From contig JASHQO010000526.1 in assembly GCA_030039105.1 (NCBI GenBank), positions 1 through 15,026 of the forward strand: a stretch of 15,026 nt of DNA, in the 5' to 3' direction. Source of the DNA: Xanthobacteraceae bacterium. GTDB taxonomy: Bacteria > Pseudomonadota > Alphaproteobacteria > Rhizobiales > Xanthobacteraceae. The position numbers and the translations under genes are program-made. Below are positions 7,296 through 14,254 of this stretch, piece after piece. The stretch's first letter is position 1; each line of letters starts with the position of its first letter. The notes under the pieces were generated by a model that saw only the letters and a list, made by a program, of their open reading frames with translations, was not told where the DNA came from and searched no databases.

Positions 7296-9056
7296 ATGAA
7301 CGACCGCCCCGTCGATCGCCTGGCCATTGCCGTCGCGCAGCTCAATCCGATCGTTGGCGACGTCACCGGCAACCTTGAACGTGCCCACAAGGCGCGCGCC
7401 GCGGCGGCGCGCGATCGCGCCGACATCATCGCCTTTTCCGAGTTGTTCATCGCCGGCTATCCGCCGGAGGATCTGGTGCTCAAGCCGGCGTTCCACGCCG
7501 CCTGCCGCTCGGCCGTCGAGACGCTGGCGCGGGAAACCGCGGACGGCGGGCCCGCGGTGCTCATGGGCTCGCCGTGGGTCGAGGACGGCAAGCTCTATAA
7601 CGCCTATGCGCTGTTGATCGGGGGCCGGATCGAAGCGATCCGCTTCAAGGTCAACCTGCCGAACTACGGCGTGTTCGACGAGAAGCGGGTGTTCGCGACC
7701 GGGCCGTTGCCGGGGCCCATCAGCTTCCGTGGCGTGCGGCTTGGCCTGCCGATCTGCGAGGACACCTGGACCGATTGGGGCGACTACGAGAACGTCGTCG
7801 AATGTCTGGCCGAAACCGGCGCCGAGTTGATGGTGGTGCCGAACGGCTCGCCGTACTGGCGCGACAAGGGCGACGTCCGCCTCAATGTCGTCGTCGCACG
7901 CGTCACCGAGGCCGGCCTGCCGTTGCTCTATATCAACCAGGTCGGCGGCCAGGATGAGCTCGTCTTCGACGGCGCGTCGTTCGCGGTCAATGCCGATCGT
8001 TCGATGGCGTTTCAGTTGCCGGCGTTCCGCGAAATGGTGGTGACCACGCATTGGTCGCGTGCCGGCGACGCCTGGCGATGTACGGAAGGCCTATTTGCAC
8101 CTGCCGAGGAAGCGGACAAGGCCGACTACACCGCCTGCGTGCTGGGTCTGCGCGACTATGTCGAGAAGAACCGCTTCAAGAGCGTGGTGCTCGGTCTCTC
8201 CGGCGGCATCGACTCGGCGCTGTGCGCGGCGATGGCGGCCGACGCGCTCGGCGCCGATCGCGTGCGCTGCGTGATGCTGCCGTATCGCTACACCTCGAAG
8301 GACTCGCTCGCCGACGCGGCGGCGATCGCCAAGACGCTCGGCGTCAACTACGCCATCGTGCCGATCGAGAGCGCGGTAAAAGGCCTTGAGGCGGCACTGT
8401 CGGGCGTGCTCGCCGGAACGTCGCGCGACGTCACCGAAGAGAACCTGCAGGCGCGCGCCCGCGGCACTATCCTGATGGCAATCTCCAACAAATTCGGTGC
8501 CATGGTGGTGACCACCGGCAACAAGTCGGAAATGTCGGTCGGCTACGCCACGCTCTACGGCGACATGAACGGCGGCTTCAATCCGATCAAGGACCTCTAC
8601 AAGACCGAAGTCTATCGTCTGGCCCGGCTGCGCAACCGCTGGAAGCCGGACGGCGCACTCGGTCCGGACGGGGCGGTCATTCCGGAGAATGTCGTCACCC
8701 GAGCGCCGAGCGCTGAGCTGCGCGAGAACCAGACCGACCAGGATTCGCTGCCGCCCTACGATGTCCTCGACCAGATACTCGAACGGCTGGTCGAGCGCGA
8801 AGAGCCGACGGCGGCGATCGTCGCGGCCGGCTTCGACCGCGACACCGTGATGAAGGTCGAGCGCATGCTCTATCTCGCCGAATATAAGCGCCGCCAGGCG
8901 GCGCCGGGCGTGAAGGTGACGTTGAAGAATTTCGGTCGCGACCGGCGCTATCCGATCGTCAATCGTTTCCACGATTCCGGCCAAGCCCTGCCCGAGCCGG
9001 ATCGGACGCTGGTGAAGGGCGCCGCCATGGCGAAGGCGGGCGCGGCGGATTTCTGA
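7296..9056 (+). CDS. nadE: glutamine-dependent NAD+ synthetase
   Basis: Makes NAD+ from nicotinate adenine dinucleotide, ATP and glutamine, the last step of NAD synthesis. The product has 586 residues and two domains. Residues 1 to about 270 form a nitrilase-fold glutaminase with triad E49 (FSELF), K118 (FKVNLPNYGVFDEKR) and C154 (GLPICEDTW). Residues about 285-586 form the synthetase, with the ATP-pyrophosphatase loop SGGIDS at 302-307, TTGNKSEMSVGY for ammonia and substrate handling, and a C-terminal RYPIVNRF. All catalytic residues are present. The ATG at 7296 is the only start that gives the usual IAVAQLNPIVGD opening. There is no ribosome-binding sequence before it, because the right arm of the palindrome occupies that place. 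Its stop directly abuts the stop of the convergent DUF2865 gene. Confidence 0.96.
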   Translation: MNDRPVDRLAIAVAQLNPIVGDVTGNLERAHKARAAAARDRADIIAFSELFIAGYPPEDLVLKPAFHAACRSAVETLARETADGGPAVLMGSPWVEDGKLYNAYALLIGGRIEAIRFKVNLPNYGVFDEKRVFATGPLPGPISFRGVRLGLPICEDTWTDWGDYENVVECLAETGAELMVVPNGSPYWRDKGDVRLNVVVARVTEAGLPLLYINQVGGQDELVFDGASFAVNADRSMAFQLPAFREMVVTTHWSRAGDAWRCTEGLFAPAEEADKADYTACVLGLRDYVEKNRFKSVVLGLSGGIDSALCAAMAADALGADRVRCVMLPYRYTSKDSLADAAAIAKTLGVNYAIVPIESAVKGLEAALSGVLAGTSRDVTEENLQARARGTILMAISNKFGAMVVTTGNKSEMSVGYATLYGDMNGGFNPIKDLYKTEVYRLARLRNRWKPDGALGPDGAVIPENVVTRAPSAELRENQTDQDSLPPYDVLDQILERLVEREEPTAAIVAAGFDRDTVMKVERMLYLAEYKRRQAAPGVKVTLKNFGRDRRYPIVNRFHDSGQALPEPDRTLVKGAAMAKAGAADF

Positions 9057-10184
9057 TTACTGCGCGACGAACGGCGGCCCGACGGTGCGCACGGTGCGCT
9101 TGCCGGGAGGCGTAGTGTCGACAGCCGGCGCTGGGGCCGGCTGCGTCGCCGCCGTGGCGGCGGCCGGCTGCGGGCCGGCACCCTTGACCGGCTTGGGCTG
9201 CGACAGCGTCCTTGCGTTCTGATCGGTGACGACGATGTCGCCGCCCTGCAGCGTGGTGCTATCGTCGGCGTCTTTGAGTGCGTCGGCCCAGCTCTGTCCG
9301 GGCTTGCGGCACGAGCAGGTCGGCGTGAACTCCTTGCGGTAGCGGAACGCGTTCGGCAGCGCGGTGTAGGGCTGGCCGCCGTTGGTCGATACCGCCTGCT
9401 CCATGTCCTCGCCGGGATTGCGATAGCTGTAGAGCGAGACTTCGGCCGCCGGGCACAGCTTCTGGCAGGAGCGCTCGTCGTCGGGGAAACGGCTCGGCAC
9501 GGTCGAATACGAGATCGGGAAATAGTAGCCGTCGCAGCTTCGCACACACACCGTATGGAATGTGCCGGACGGCGCGCCGTCGCCGCCGGAATTCAGGATC
9601 GAGTCGCCGCCGAACAGCTTGTCGAGGAAGCCCGAGGGGCCGGCCTCGTTGGCGGCGGTGGTGTACTGCGCGCCGCAATTATTTTGCGCCAATTGCCCGA
9701 TCAGCGCGCGGCGCTGGCTGTCCTGACCGCTGCTGCCGCTTTTCAGTTGCTCGAGATCGCTGGTCATGCGGTCGAGGTTGCCGCGCATCTGCTGGATCTG
9801 CGAGGTGATCGGGCCGCATTGCGGCGAGAAGCTCGAGAACAGCGCCAAGAAACCGGTGCCGGCGCAGCCTTGCTTGTGGGCTTGCTCGACGGTGCGGTCG
9901 AGGTCGGCCTGTTGCTTGGCCACGGCATCTTCGGCGCGCTTGACCTGGTCCGCCCGCGTCGGATCGGTCGAGCCGGCATTGACCGCGGCCAGTTGGCTCT
10001 CGAGCCGCACGCAGGTCGGATTGCTCGCTGCGGACGATTGGCCGGGAGGCGGCGGTGCCGGAGTGGCTTGAGGGACGGGAGCAGGGGGCGTGGGCGGCGC
10101 GGCCGCCGCGGCCGTCGCCAGGGCCACCAGCATGCCGGCGCCGAGCCCGCGCGGTAGAAGTCTGCTGCTGGAGGGTCCCGTCAC
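9057..10184 (-). CDS. exported cysteine-rich DUF2865 protein
   Basis: Predicted secreted or periplasmic protein of 375 residues, function unknown. The signal peptide covers about residues 1-29 (arginines at 8 and 12, an Ala-rich core), followed by a Pro/Ala linker to about 50. Residues about 78-150 are helical and coiled-coil-like (AEDAVAKQQADLDRTVEQAH, then QIQQMRGNLDRMTSDLEQL). The DUF2865 core begins at about 208 with TVCVRSCDGYYFPISYST (C213, C217), then SCQKLCPAAEVSLYSY and a CSC pair. The mature part holds ten cysteines, so disulfides are likely. The C-terminus is Pro/Ala-rich. The start is GTG 10184, supported by GGAGAG five bases upstream; the ATG at codon 18 would spoil the signal peptide. 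It lies 61 bp after maiA on the same strand, and its stop touches that of convergent nadE. DUF2865 proteins are common in Rhizobiales. Confidence 0.88.
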   Translation of the reverse strand: MTGPSSSRLLPRGLGAGMLVALATAAAAAPPTPPAPVPQATPAPPPPGQSSAASNPTCVRLESQLAAVNAGSTDPTRADQVKRAEDAVAKQQADLDRTVEQAHKQGCAGTGFLALFSSFSPQCGPITSQIQQMRGNLDRMTSDLEQLKSGSSGQDSQRRALIGQLAQNNCGAQYTTAANEAGPSGFLDKLFGGDSILNSGGDGAPSGTFHTVCVRSCDGYYFPISYSTVPSRFPDDERSCQKLCPAAEVSLYSYRNPGEDMEQAVSTNGGQPYTALPNAFRYRKEFTPTCSCRKPGQSWADALKDADDSTTLQGGDIVVTDQNARTLSQPKPVKGAGPQPAAATAATQPAPAPAVDTTPPGKRTVRTVGPPFVAQ

Positions 10185-10245
10185 CCGCTCTCTCCGATCC
10201 GGCGATCAAGCCCCGGAATGGTGACTAAAGTATGGAGCCAATTCA

Positions 10246-10881
10246 TCATTCCGCGTCCGGTTGGTTCTCCGGACGGGCCCGCTCGAAGGCCATCAGCGCC
10301 TGACAGGCGGCGTCAACGGCGACGATCTTGGGGAACTTGTCCAGGGGAACTTTCAGGCGCCGCGCATTGGCGACCTGCGGCACGACGCAGACGTCGGCGA
10401 GCGTCACCGCATTCCCCCAGGCGTAGGGCCCGGGCGCGATCAGCGCCTCGAGTGCCTCGAAGCCGGTGACGACCCAGTGGTGGTACCAGGTGTCGATCGC
10501 GCTCTGCTCCTGATGCAACTCGTTCTTCAGGTAGCGCAACGCGCTGGTATTGTTCAGCGGATGGATATCGCAGGCGATCAGGTCGGCGAGTGCCCGCACC
10601 TTGGCGCGGGCGACCGGATCCTTCGGCAACAGCGGCGGCTGCGGATGGGTCTCGTCGAGATATTCGATGATGGCGAGCGATTGGATCAGCGTATCGCCGC
10701 CCGGAGTGACCAGCGCCGGCACGCGCATCTGCGGATTGACGGCGCGGAATTCCGGCCGCCTGTTGTGGCCGCCGTCCTTGACCAGATGAACCGACGTCGT
10801 CTCGTAGGCGATGCCCTTGAGATTGAGCGCGATGCGCACGCGATACGCCGCCGACGAACGGAAATAGGAATAGAGCTTCAC
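10246..10881 (-). CDS. maiA: maleylacetoacetate isomerase / zeta-class GST
   Basis: Glutathione-dependent cis-trans isomerase of 211 residues, the normal length. It turns maleylacetoacetate (tyrosine breakdown) or maleylpyruvate (gentisate breakdown) into the fumaryl form. The thioredoxin-fold half has the zeta signature SSAAYRVRIALN at residues 9-20 and the glutathione gamma-glutamyl site QSLAIIEYLDE. The helical C-terminal half has DIHPLNN and ADVCVVPQV. One oddity is that the usual zeta motif is SSC or SSS; here S9 and S10 are kept but the next position, a cysteine in the human enzyme, is alanine. Its start overlaps the marR stop by four bases (ATGA), so the two are cotranslated. No homogentisate dioxygenase or fumarylacetoacetase lies in the window, so the substrate is not fixed by context. 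Confidence 0.88.
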   Translation of the reverse strand: MKLYSYFRSSAAYRVRIALNLKGIAYETTSVHLVKDGGHNRRPEFRAVNPQMRVPALVTPGGDTLIQSLAIIEYLDETHPQPPLLPKDPVARAKVRALADLIACDIHPLNNTSALRYLKNELHQEQSAIDTWYHHWVVTGFEALEALIAPGPYAWGNAVTLADVCVVPQVANARRLKVPLDKFPKIVAVDAACQALMAFERARPENQPDAE

Positions 10882-11450
10882 GCGTCATCCTCCACGCCGT
10901 CTTGTTGCTCCACGACTTCGGCGACCAGCTCGGCGGAACGCTCGGTGAGCTGCTTGAGCGCGCGATTGAACGCTTCGCGGTCGCCGGGGGCGAGAATTTC
11001 CGTCAGGCGTTGCGCGAAGTCGAGCGCGTGCGGCGCCACTTCCTCGTACATCGTCCGCCCCGCGACGGTGAGCGAGAGAAAGGATTCGCGCATGTCGTCG
11101 CGATTGGCGCGGCGGATCAGCAGCTTGCGCTTTTCCATCAGCGCGACCGCCCGTGACACCTTGGTCTTGTGCATGTGGGTGTGGGCGCCGATCGCCTTGC
11201 CGGTCATGACGCCGTACTGGCCGAGCGTGACCAGCACCCGCCATTCCGGCACACCGATGCCGTAGCGCTGCGCATAGACCCGTGACAGCGCCAGCGATAC
11301 CAGGCTCGCCACGACGTTGAGCTGATAGGGCAAAAAATGCTCGAGCTTGAGCGGGGCGTCTTCGCTGGCCGCCGGCGCCGGCGCCTCGTCGGCGCCGCCC
11401 GGCTGGCCGGCCGCGGCGCTGCCGGTCGCTGCTTTGCTGCTTCGGGCCAT
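10878..11450 (-). CDS. MarR-family transcriptional regulator
   Basis: Predicted DNA-binding repressor of 190 residues with a winged helix-turn-helix of the MarR type at about residues 60-130. Recognisable parts are the dimer helix before it, YGIGVPEWRVLVTLGQYG, the recognition helix region MHKTKVSRAVALMEKRKLL, and the wing RRANRDDMRESFLSLTVAGR. The first 40 residues are an Ala/Pro/Ser-rich tail that is probably disordered. ATG 11450 is chosen because it starts this tail cleanly. The frame extends to a TTG at 11486, and neither start has a good ribosome-binding sequence. It overlaps maiA by four bases, so it most likely controls maiA and itself, probably in response to an aromatic acid or oxidant as in other MarR pairs; the ligand is unknown. 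A 13-bp palindrome lies upstream at 11537-11549. Confidence 0.88.
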   Translation of the reverse strand: MARSSKAATGSAAAGQPGGADEAPAPAASEDAPLKLEHFLPYQLNVVASLVSLALSRVYAQRYGIGVPEWRVLVTLGQYGVMTGKAIGAHTHMHKTKVSRAVALMEKRKLLIRRANRDDMRESFLSLTVAGRTMYEEVAPHALDFAQRLTEILAPGDREAFNRALKQLTERSAELVAEVVEQQDGVEDDA

Positions 11451-11536
11451 GGCGCAAAAGATGGCCGAACTTGCCAGTCCGCGCAACGACCTTGGGCCGG
11501 TCGCGCAGCGGTTCAGAAGGATCGAATTTTGCAGCT

Positions 11537-11549
11537 ATACGCGGCGTAT
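11537..11549. promoter_or_regulatory. palindrome upstream of marR, possible operator
   Basis: ATACGCGGCGTAT is a dyad with 6-bp perfect arms around one central base. It lies 87 bp upstream of the marR ATG and directly after the stop of the small exported gene. MarR proteins bind palindromes of roughly this size near their own promoters, so autoregulation is plausible. No clear -35/-10 pair is visible beside it. Confidence 0.35.
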
Positions 11550-11550
11550 T

Positions 11551-11862
11551 TCAGCGCGAACACTGGATGGCGACGTAGTTGCAGGTCGCGCCACGACACG
11601 CTTCGGGCCCGGTGCTGGGAATGGCGCCGGTGATGTCGTTGCGGTCGACCTTCTCGAACGACAGCGCCTGGGCGTAGTCGTGGGAGTGGCAATACGAATT
11701 CGCCACCGCCTTGCCGCACTCGGAGCCGTTGGTGGTCAGGCAGCGGTCGACGCCGTAGCCGTCGGGATTGTTGGCGACGATGAAGAGGCGCCTTTCCGCC
11801 TGGGCGCCGGCGGCGCTCATCAGCACGGCGGCGAGGGCGATGGCTGCGGGCAAAACGCGCAT
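11551..11862 (-). CDS. small six-cysteine exported protein
   Basis: Predicted secreted or periplasmic protein of 103 residues, function unknown. The signal peptide is residues 1-22, with AQA cleavage before E23. The mature 81 residues contain six cysteines (C41, C49, C58, C89, C94, C101), an even number consistent with three disulfides. It begins RRLFIVANNPDGYGVDRC; the YCHSHDYAQALSF stretch carries two histidines near C58. I believe similar small proteins occur widely in Rhizobiales as unnamed hypotheticals, but I cannot name a family. The ATG at 11862 is well supported by AGGGAGA six bases upstream. It is followed by marR on the same strand after 100 bp and is divergent from cysS across a 410-bp region containing two dyads. 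Confidence 0.8.
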   Translation of the reverse strand: MRVLPAAIALAAVLMSAAGAQAERRLFIVANNPDGYGVDRCLTTNGSECGKAVANSYCHSHDYAQALSFEKVDRNDITGAIPSTGPEACRGATCNYVAIQCSR

Positions 11863-11937
11863 GAAATCTCCCTGAGGCGATGGCGCGCTTGGCCGCCACG
11901 GTTGCGGGTCATATCCGGTGGGAAGGATGCGACGTTG

Positions 11938-11958
11938 CGGTTAAGTCAGCGTTAACCG
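11938..11958. promoter_or_regulatory. dyad CGGTTAA-N7-TTAACCG
   Basis: Perfect 7-bp inverted arms (11938-11944 and 11952-11958) around a 7-base spacer, giving a 14-bp centre-to-centre spacing. It lies 76-96 bp upstream of the small exported gene. The shape fits a dimeric regulator; the protein is unknown. Confidence 0.45.
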
Positions 11959-11983
11959 GCGCACTTTCATGGCGCGGACTGAG

Positions 11984-11999
11984 GGAAACGAACGTTTCC
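11984..11999. promoter_or_regulatory. dyad GGAAACG-AA-CGTTTCC
   Basis: Perfect 7-bp arms with a 2-base centre, a 16-bp operator-like palindrome. The GGAAACG half-site resembles LacI/GalR-type half-sites, although those usually have CG at the centre without two extra bases. It lies 26 bp from the CGGTTAA dyad. No LacI-family gene is in the window. Confidence 0.45.
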
Positions 12000-12186
12000 A
12001 CAGGGCGCGTTGCGCTTTTGCCGGATGCGTGGCGCTGCGGCGGCAGCCGCGGCCGGATACCGATAAGGTCGCCGTGTCACATCTCTGTCGAACGCAACCG
12101 GACCTTGACGAACGGCGCGTCCGCGACCATTGTGCGCGCCATGTACGGCCAAACCACCGTCTGCGGCATGTGCCGGGAGATTATTC

Positions 12187-12204
12187 GCTAGCGACATCGC
12201 TGGC
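12187..12204 (+). promoter_or_regulatory. hairpin in cysS leader, terminator-like
   Basis: GCTAGCG (12187-12193) and CGCTGGC (12198-12204) form a 7-pair stem (one G-U) with an ACAT loop. TCTTTTCT follows about ten bases later. The distance to the T-run is too long for a classic terminator. A 16-codon reading frame with two Cys codons ends inside the left arm, so an attenuator is conceivable but unproven. Confidence 0.25.
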
Positions 12205-12272
12205 TGCGGCCGTCTTTTCTCAAAGTTTCGAGACCGAGTAGACGCCCGGCCCAGAGGTCGCGAGGCGCTATA

Positions 12273-13751
12273 ATGCGATTCGATGCGATGGACCTGAAAC
12301 TCTACGATACGCTCTCCCGCGAGAAGCGCGCTTTCGTGCCGCTCGATCCGGCCAATGTGCGCATGTATGTCTGCGGGCCGACGGTCTACGACTTCGCCCA
12401 TATCGGCAACGCGCGGCCGGTGATCGTGTTCGACGTGCTGTTCCGCCTGCTGCGTCACATCTACGGCGCCGACCATGTCACCTACGTGCGCAACATCACC
12501 GACGTCGACGACAAGATCAACGCACGCGCGGCCGAGGAATATCCGGAGCTGGCGCTGAACGAGGCGATCCGCAAGGTCACGGAAAAAACCGACACGCAAT
12601 TTCACGAAGACGTCGCCGCGCTCGGCTGCCTGCCGCCGACCGTCGAGCCACGCGCCACCGAGCACATCGCCGAGATGCGCACGCTGATCGAGCGGCTGGT
12701 GAAATCCGGCAATGCCTACGTTGCCGAAGGCCACGTGCTGTTTGCCGTCCGCTCGATGCCGGATTACGGCAAGCTTTCGAAGCGCTCGCTCGACGAGATG
12801 ATCGCCGGCGCCCGGGTCGAGGTCGCGCCCTACAAGCGCGATCCGATGGACTTCGTGCTGTGGAAGCCGTCAAAGCCCGGCGAGCCGGCGTGGCCGTCGC
12901 CCGCCGGCATCAAGACGCCGGGCCGGCCCGGCTGGCACATCGAATGCTCGGCGATGTCGTGGAAATATCTCGGCGAGATATTCGACATCCACGGCGGCGG
13001 CATCGATCTCGTGTTTCCGCATCACGAGGACGAGATCGCGCAGACGCGGTGCGCCTTCCACGCGCCGGCGATGGCGAATACCTGGATGCACAACGGCTTC
13101 CTTCAGGTCGAAGGCGAGAAGATGTCGAAGTCGCTCGGCAACTTCGTGACGATTCATGAACTACTGAATGATTGGCATGGATATTCATGGCCAGGTGAAG
13201 CCCTTCGCTTTAATATGTTGCGGACACATTATCGCCAGCCAATAGATTGGACATTCAATTCACTTGATGAATCTCACAAGATTTTGTGGGACTGGTATGG
13301 CGACCTTGAGGGATTGCAGTCGGAGAATCGAGTCCCCGTTGATGCGTTGCGTTGGCTATGCGACGACCTCAATACGCCGCAATTGATAGCGGAATTGCAC
13401 AGCTTGCGGCGCGAGAAGAAGCTTCAATCTCTATTGAGTGCTCTTCAATTTCTTGGATTTTCCGGGAAACGGAAGAATATTCCTCGAACAGCTTTTTTGA
13501 AAGTCCGGGCAACGGCGGGTTCATTTGGGATTACCGGTAGATTACAAGTGAAGGAAAATCCAGACCAGGTAAAAATCGAAGTACATGCAACGCTCTCGAA
13601 GGAAGAGATCGAGAAACTAATTGAAGCTCGCAATATGGCGAGGAAAATAAAAAACTTCGCTGAGTCCGATCGCATCCGCGACGAGCTCGCCAAAATGGGC
13701 GTCGTCCTAAAAGACACTAAGGATGGCACCACCTGGGAGATCGCACGATGA
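12273..13751 (+). CDS. cysS: cysteinyl-tRNA synthetase (compositional mosaic)
   Basis: Class I aminoacyl-tRNA synthetase that charges tRNA-Cys. It has 492 residues from ATG 12273, which has GAGG seven bases upstream. A start at 12288 (MDLKLYDT) matches many homologues but lacks a ribosome-binding site. HIGN is at 43-46 and KMSKS at 283-287. The zinc ligands are C34, C225, H250 and E254, spaced as in E. coli. RSLDEMIAGARVEV and the WHIECSAMSW region are intact, and the C-terminus ends FAESDRIRDELAKMGVVLKD. All catalytic residues are present. The oddity is that residues about 293-463 (13141-13680) are only about 46% GC, with A/T-ending codons, against roughly 57-72% in the upstream blocks I counted. 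That part covers the helical and anticodon-binding region and includes a long linker (about 395-440). It overlaps the GNAT gene by ATGA and is probably the first gene of cysS-GNAT-cimA. Confidence 0.95.
   Translation: MRFDAMDLKLYDTLSREKRAFVPLDPANVRMYVCGPTVYDFAHIGNARPVIVFDVLFRLLRHIYGADHVTYVRNITDVDDKINARAAEEYPELALNEAIRKVTEKTDTQFHEDVAALGCLPPTVEPRATEHIAEMRTLIERLVKSGNAYVAEGHVLFAVRSMPDYGKLSKRSLDEMIAGARVEVAPYKRDPMDFVLWKPSKPGEPAWPSPAGIKTPGRPGWHIECSAMSWKYLGEIFDIHGGGIDLVFPHHEDEIAQTRCAFHAPAMANTWMHNGFLQVEGEKMSKSLGNFVTIHELLNDWHGYSWPGEALRFNMLRTHYRQPIDWTFNSLDESHKILWDWYGDLEGLQSENRVPVDALRWLCDDLNTPQLIAELHSLRREKKLQSLLSALQFLGFSGKRKNIPRTAFLKVRATAGSFGITGRLQVKENPDQVKIEVHATLSKEEIEKLIEARNMARKIKNFAESDRIRDELAKMGVVLKDTKDGTTWEIAR
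13141..13680 (+). other. low-GC block inside cysS, probable recombinant segment
   Basis: Hand count over 13141-13680 gives about 250 G+C in 540 bases (46%). The 60-base blocks just before it (12901-13140) run 57-72%. Codons that are scarce in the neighbouring genes (ATA, CTA, GGA, TCA, ACA, AAT, TTG) cluster here. The frame stays open and the protein stays CysS-like, which fits allelic replacement by homologous recombination with a lower-GC donor. The edges fall just after KMSKSLGNF and at FAESDRIR, two strongly conserved stretches. Confidence 0.7.
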
Positions 13752-14254
13752 TCGCCCGTCCCGAACCGAAACTCGCCATGCGGCCGATGTTGCCGGCGGA
13801 CGTGCCGTTGCTCGCGCAAATCTTTCGCGCGGCCATCGAGGAATTGACCGCCGACGATTACACCGAGGCGCAGCAGGAGGCGTGGGCGGAGACCGCTGAC
13901 GATCTGGAAGCGTTCGGCGAAAAGCTTGCCGCGGAACTGACTTTGGTGGCGACGTTCGGGGGCGCCGCGGCCGGATTCGCCTCCCTTGCCGACAATCGTC
14001 GCATCGATATGCTCTATGTGCATCCAGCGGCGGCCGGACAGGGGGCCGGCGCGATGCTGGTTGATGCGCTGGAAAAGCTTGCCGCCGGCCGCGGCACCAA
14101 GGAGATCAGCGTCGAGGCGAGCGATACCGCGCGCGGCTTTTTCGAGAAGCGCGGTTTTGTCGCCAAGACCCGCAACACCGTGTTCCGCGCCGGCGAATGG
14201 CTCGCCAACACCACCATGGTGAAGCCGCTCACCGCCAAGGATCGCCCGTCATGA
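13748..14254 (+). CDS. GNAT-family N-acetyltransferase
   Basis: Predicted cytoplasmic acetyl-CoA-dependent acetyltransferase of 168 residues; the acceptor is unknown. Residues 10-60 show the N-terminal GNAT strand-helix (MRPMLPADVPLLAQIFRAAI). LVATFGGAAAGFASL is the central strand pair, and RIDMLYVHPAAAGQGAGAML at about 85-104 holds the acetyl-CoA loop (QGAGA) and following helix. The end, ISVEASDTARGFFEKRGF, is the usual last helix-strand of the fold. The closest general type is the small YafP/ElaA-like proteins. It starts within the cysS stop codon (ATGA) and its own stop overlaps the cimA start the same way, so all three are translationally coupled. Composition returns to the host-like high GC here, unlike the end of cysS. 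Confidence 0.88.
   Translation: MIARPEPKLAMRPMLPADVPLLAQIFRAAIEELTADDYTEAQQEAWAETADDLEAFGEKLAAELTLVATFGGAAAGFASLADNRRIDMLYVHPAAAGQGAGAMLVDALEKLAAGRGTKEISVEASDTARGFFEKRGFVAKTRNTVFRAGEWLANTTMVKPLTAKDRPS

Larger units (their letters stand above)
11863..12272. other. gene-free divergent region, 410 bp
   Basis: This stretch separates the small exported gene (leftward) from cysS (rightward). It holds two clear dyads (11938-11958 and 11984-11999), a possible hairpin at 12187-12204, and GAGG at 12262-12265 as the cysS ribosome-binding site. Open frames of about 100 codons cross it (11880-12191 forward), but they have no start signals and no protein-like character. A TTGACG at 12106-12111 is a possible -35 with CATTGT 17 bp later; this is weak. 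No RNA gene was recognised. Confidence 0.6.

Noticed and set aside
7092..8984. Two long minus-strand frames opposite nadE (7092-8051, 8091-8984)
   Set aside because: Composition typical of reverse-strand shadows; nadE explains the codon bias.
9555..10157. Plus-strand frame of 200 codons opposite the DUF2865 gene
   Set aside because: Arg/Gly/Ala-rich shadow; the signal peptide and cysteine pattern are on the minus strand.
10214..10253. CGGAATG/CATTCCG inverted repeat after maiA
   Set aside because: Only 7 bp around a 26-base loop, with no T-run; too weak to call a terminator.
11880..12191. Plus-strand frame of 103 codons in the divergent region
   Set aside because: No ribosome-binding site, no protein-like pattern; only its last 16 codons are of interest as a possible leader.
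12269..12274. Perfect TATAAT overlapping the cysS ATG
   Set aside because: No -35 at proper spacing, and it would start transcription inside the gene unless the true start were 12288; treated as chance.
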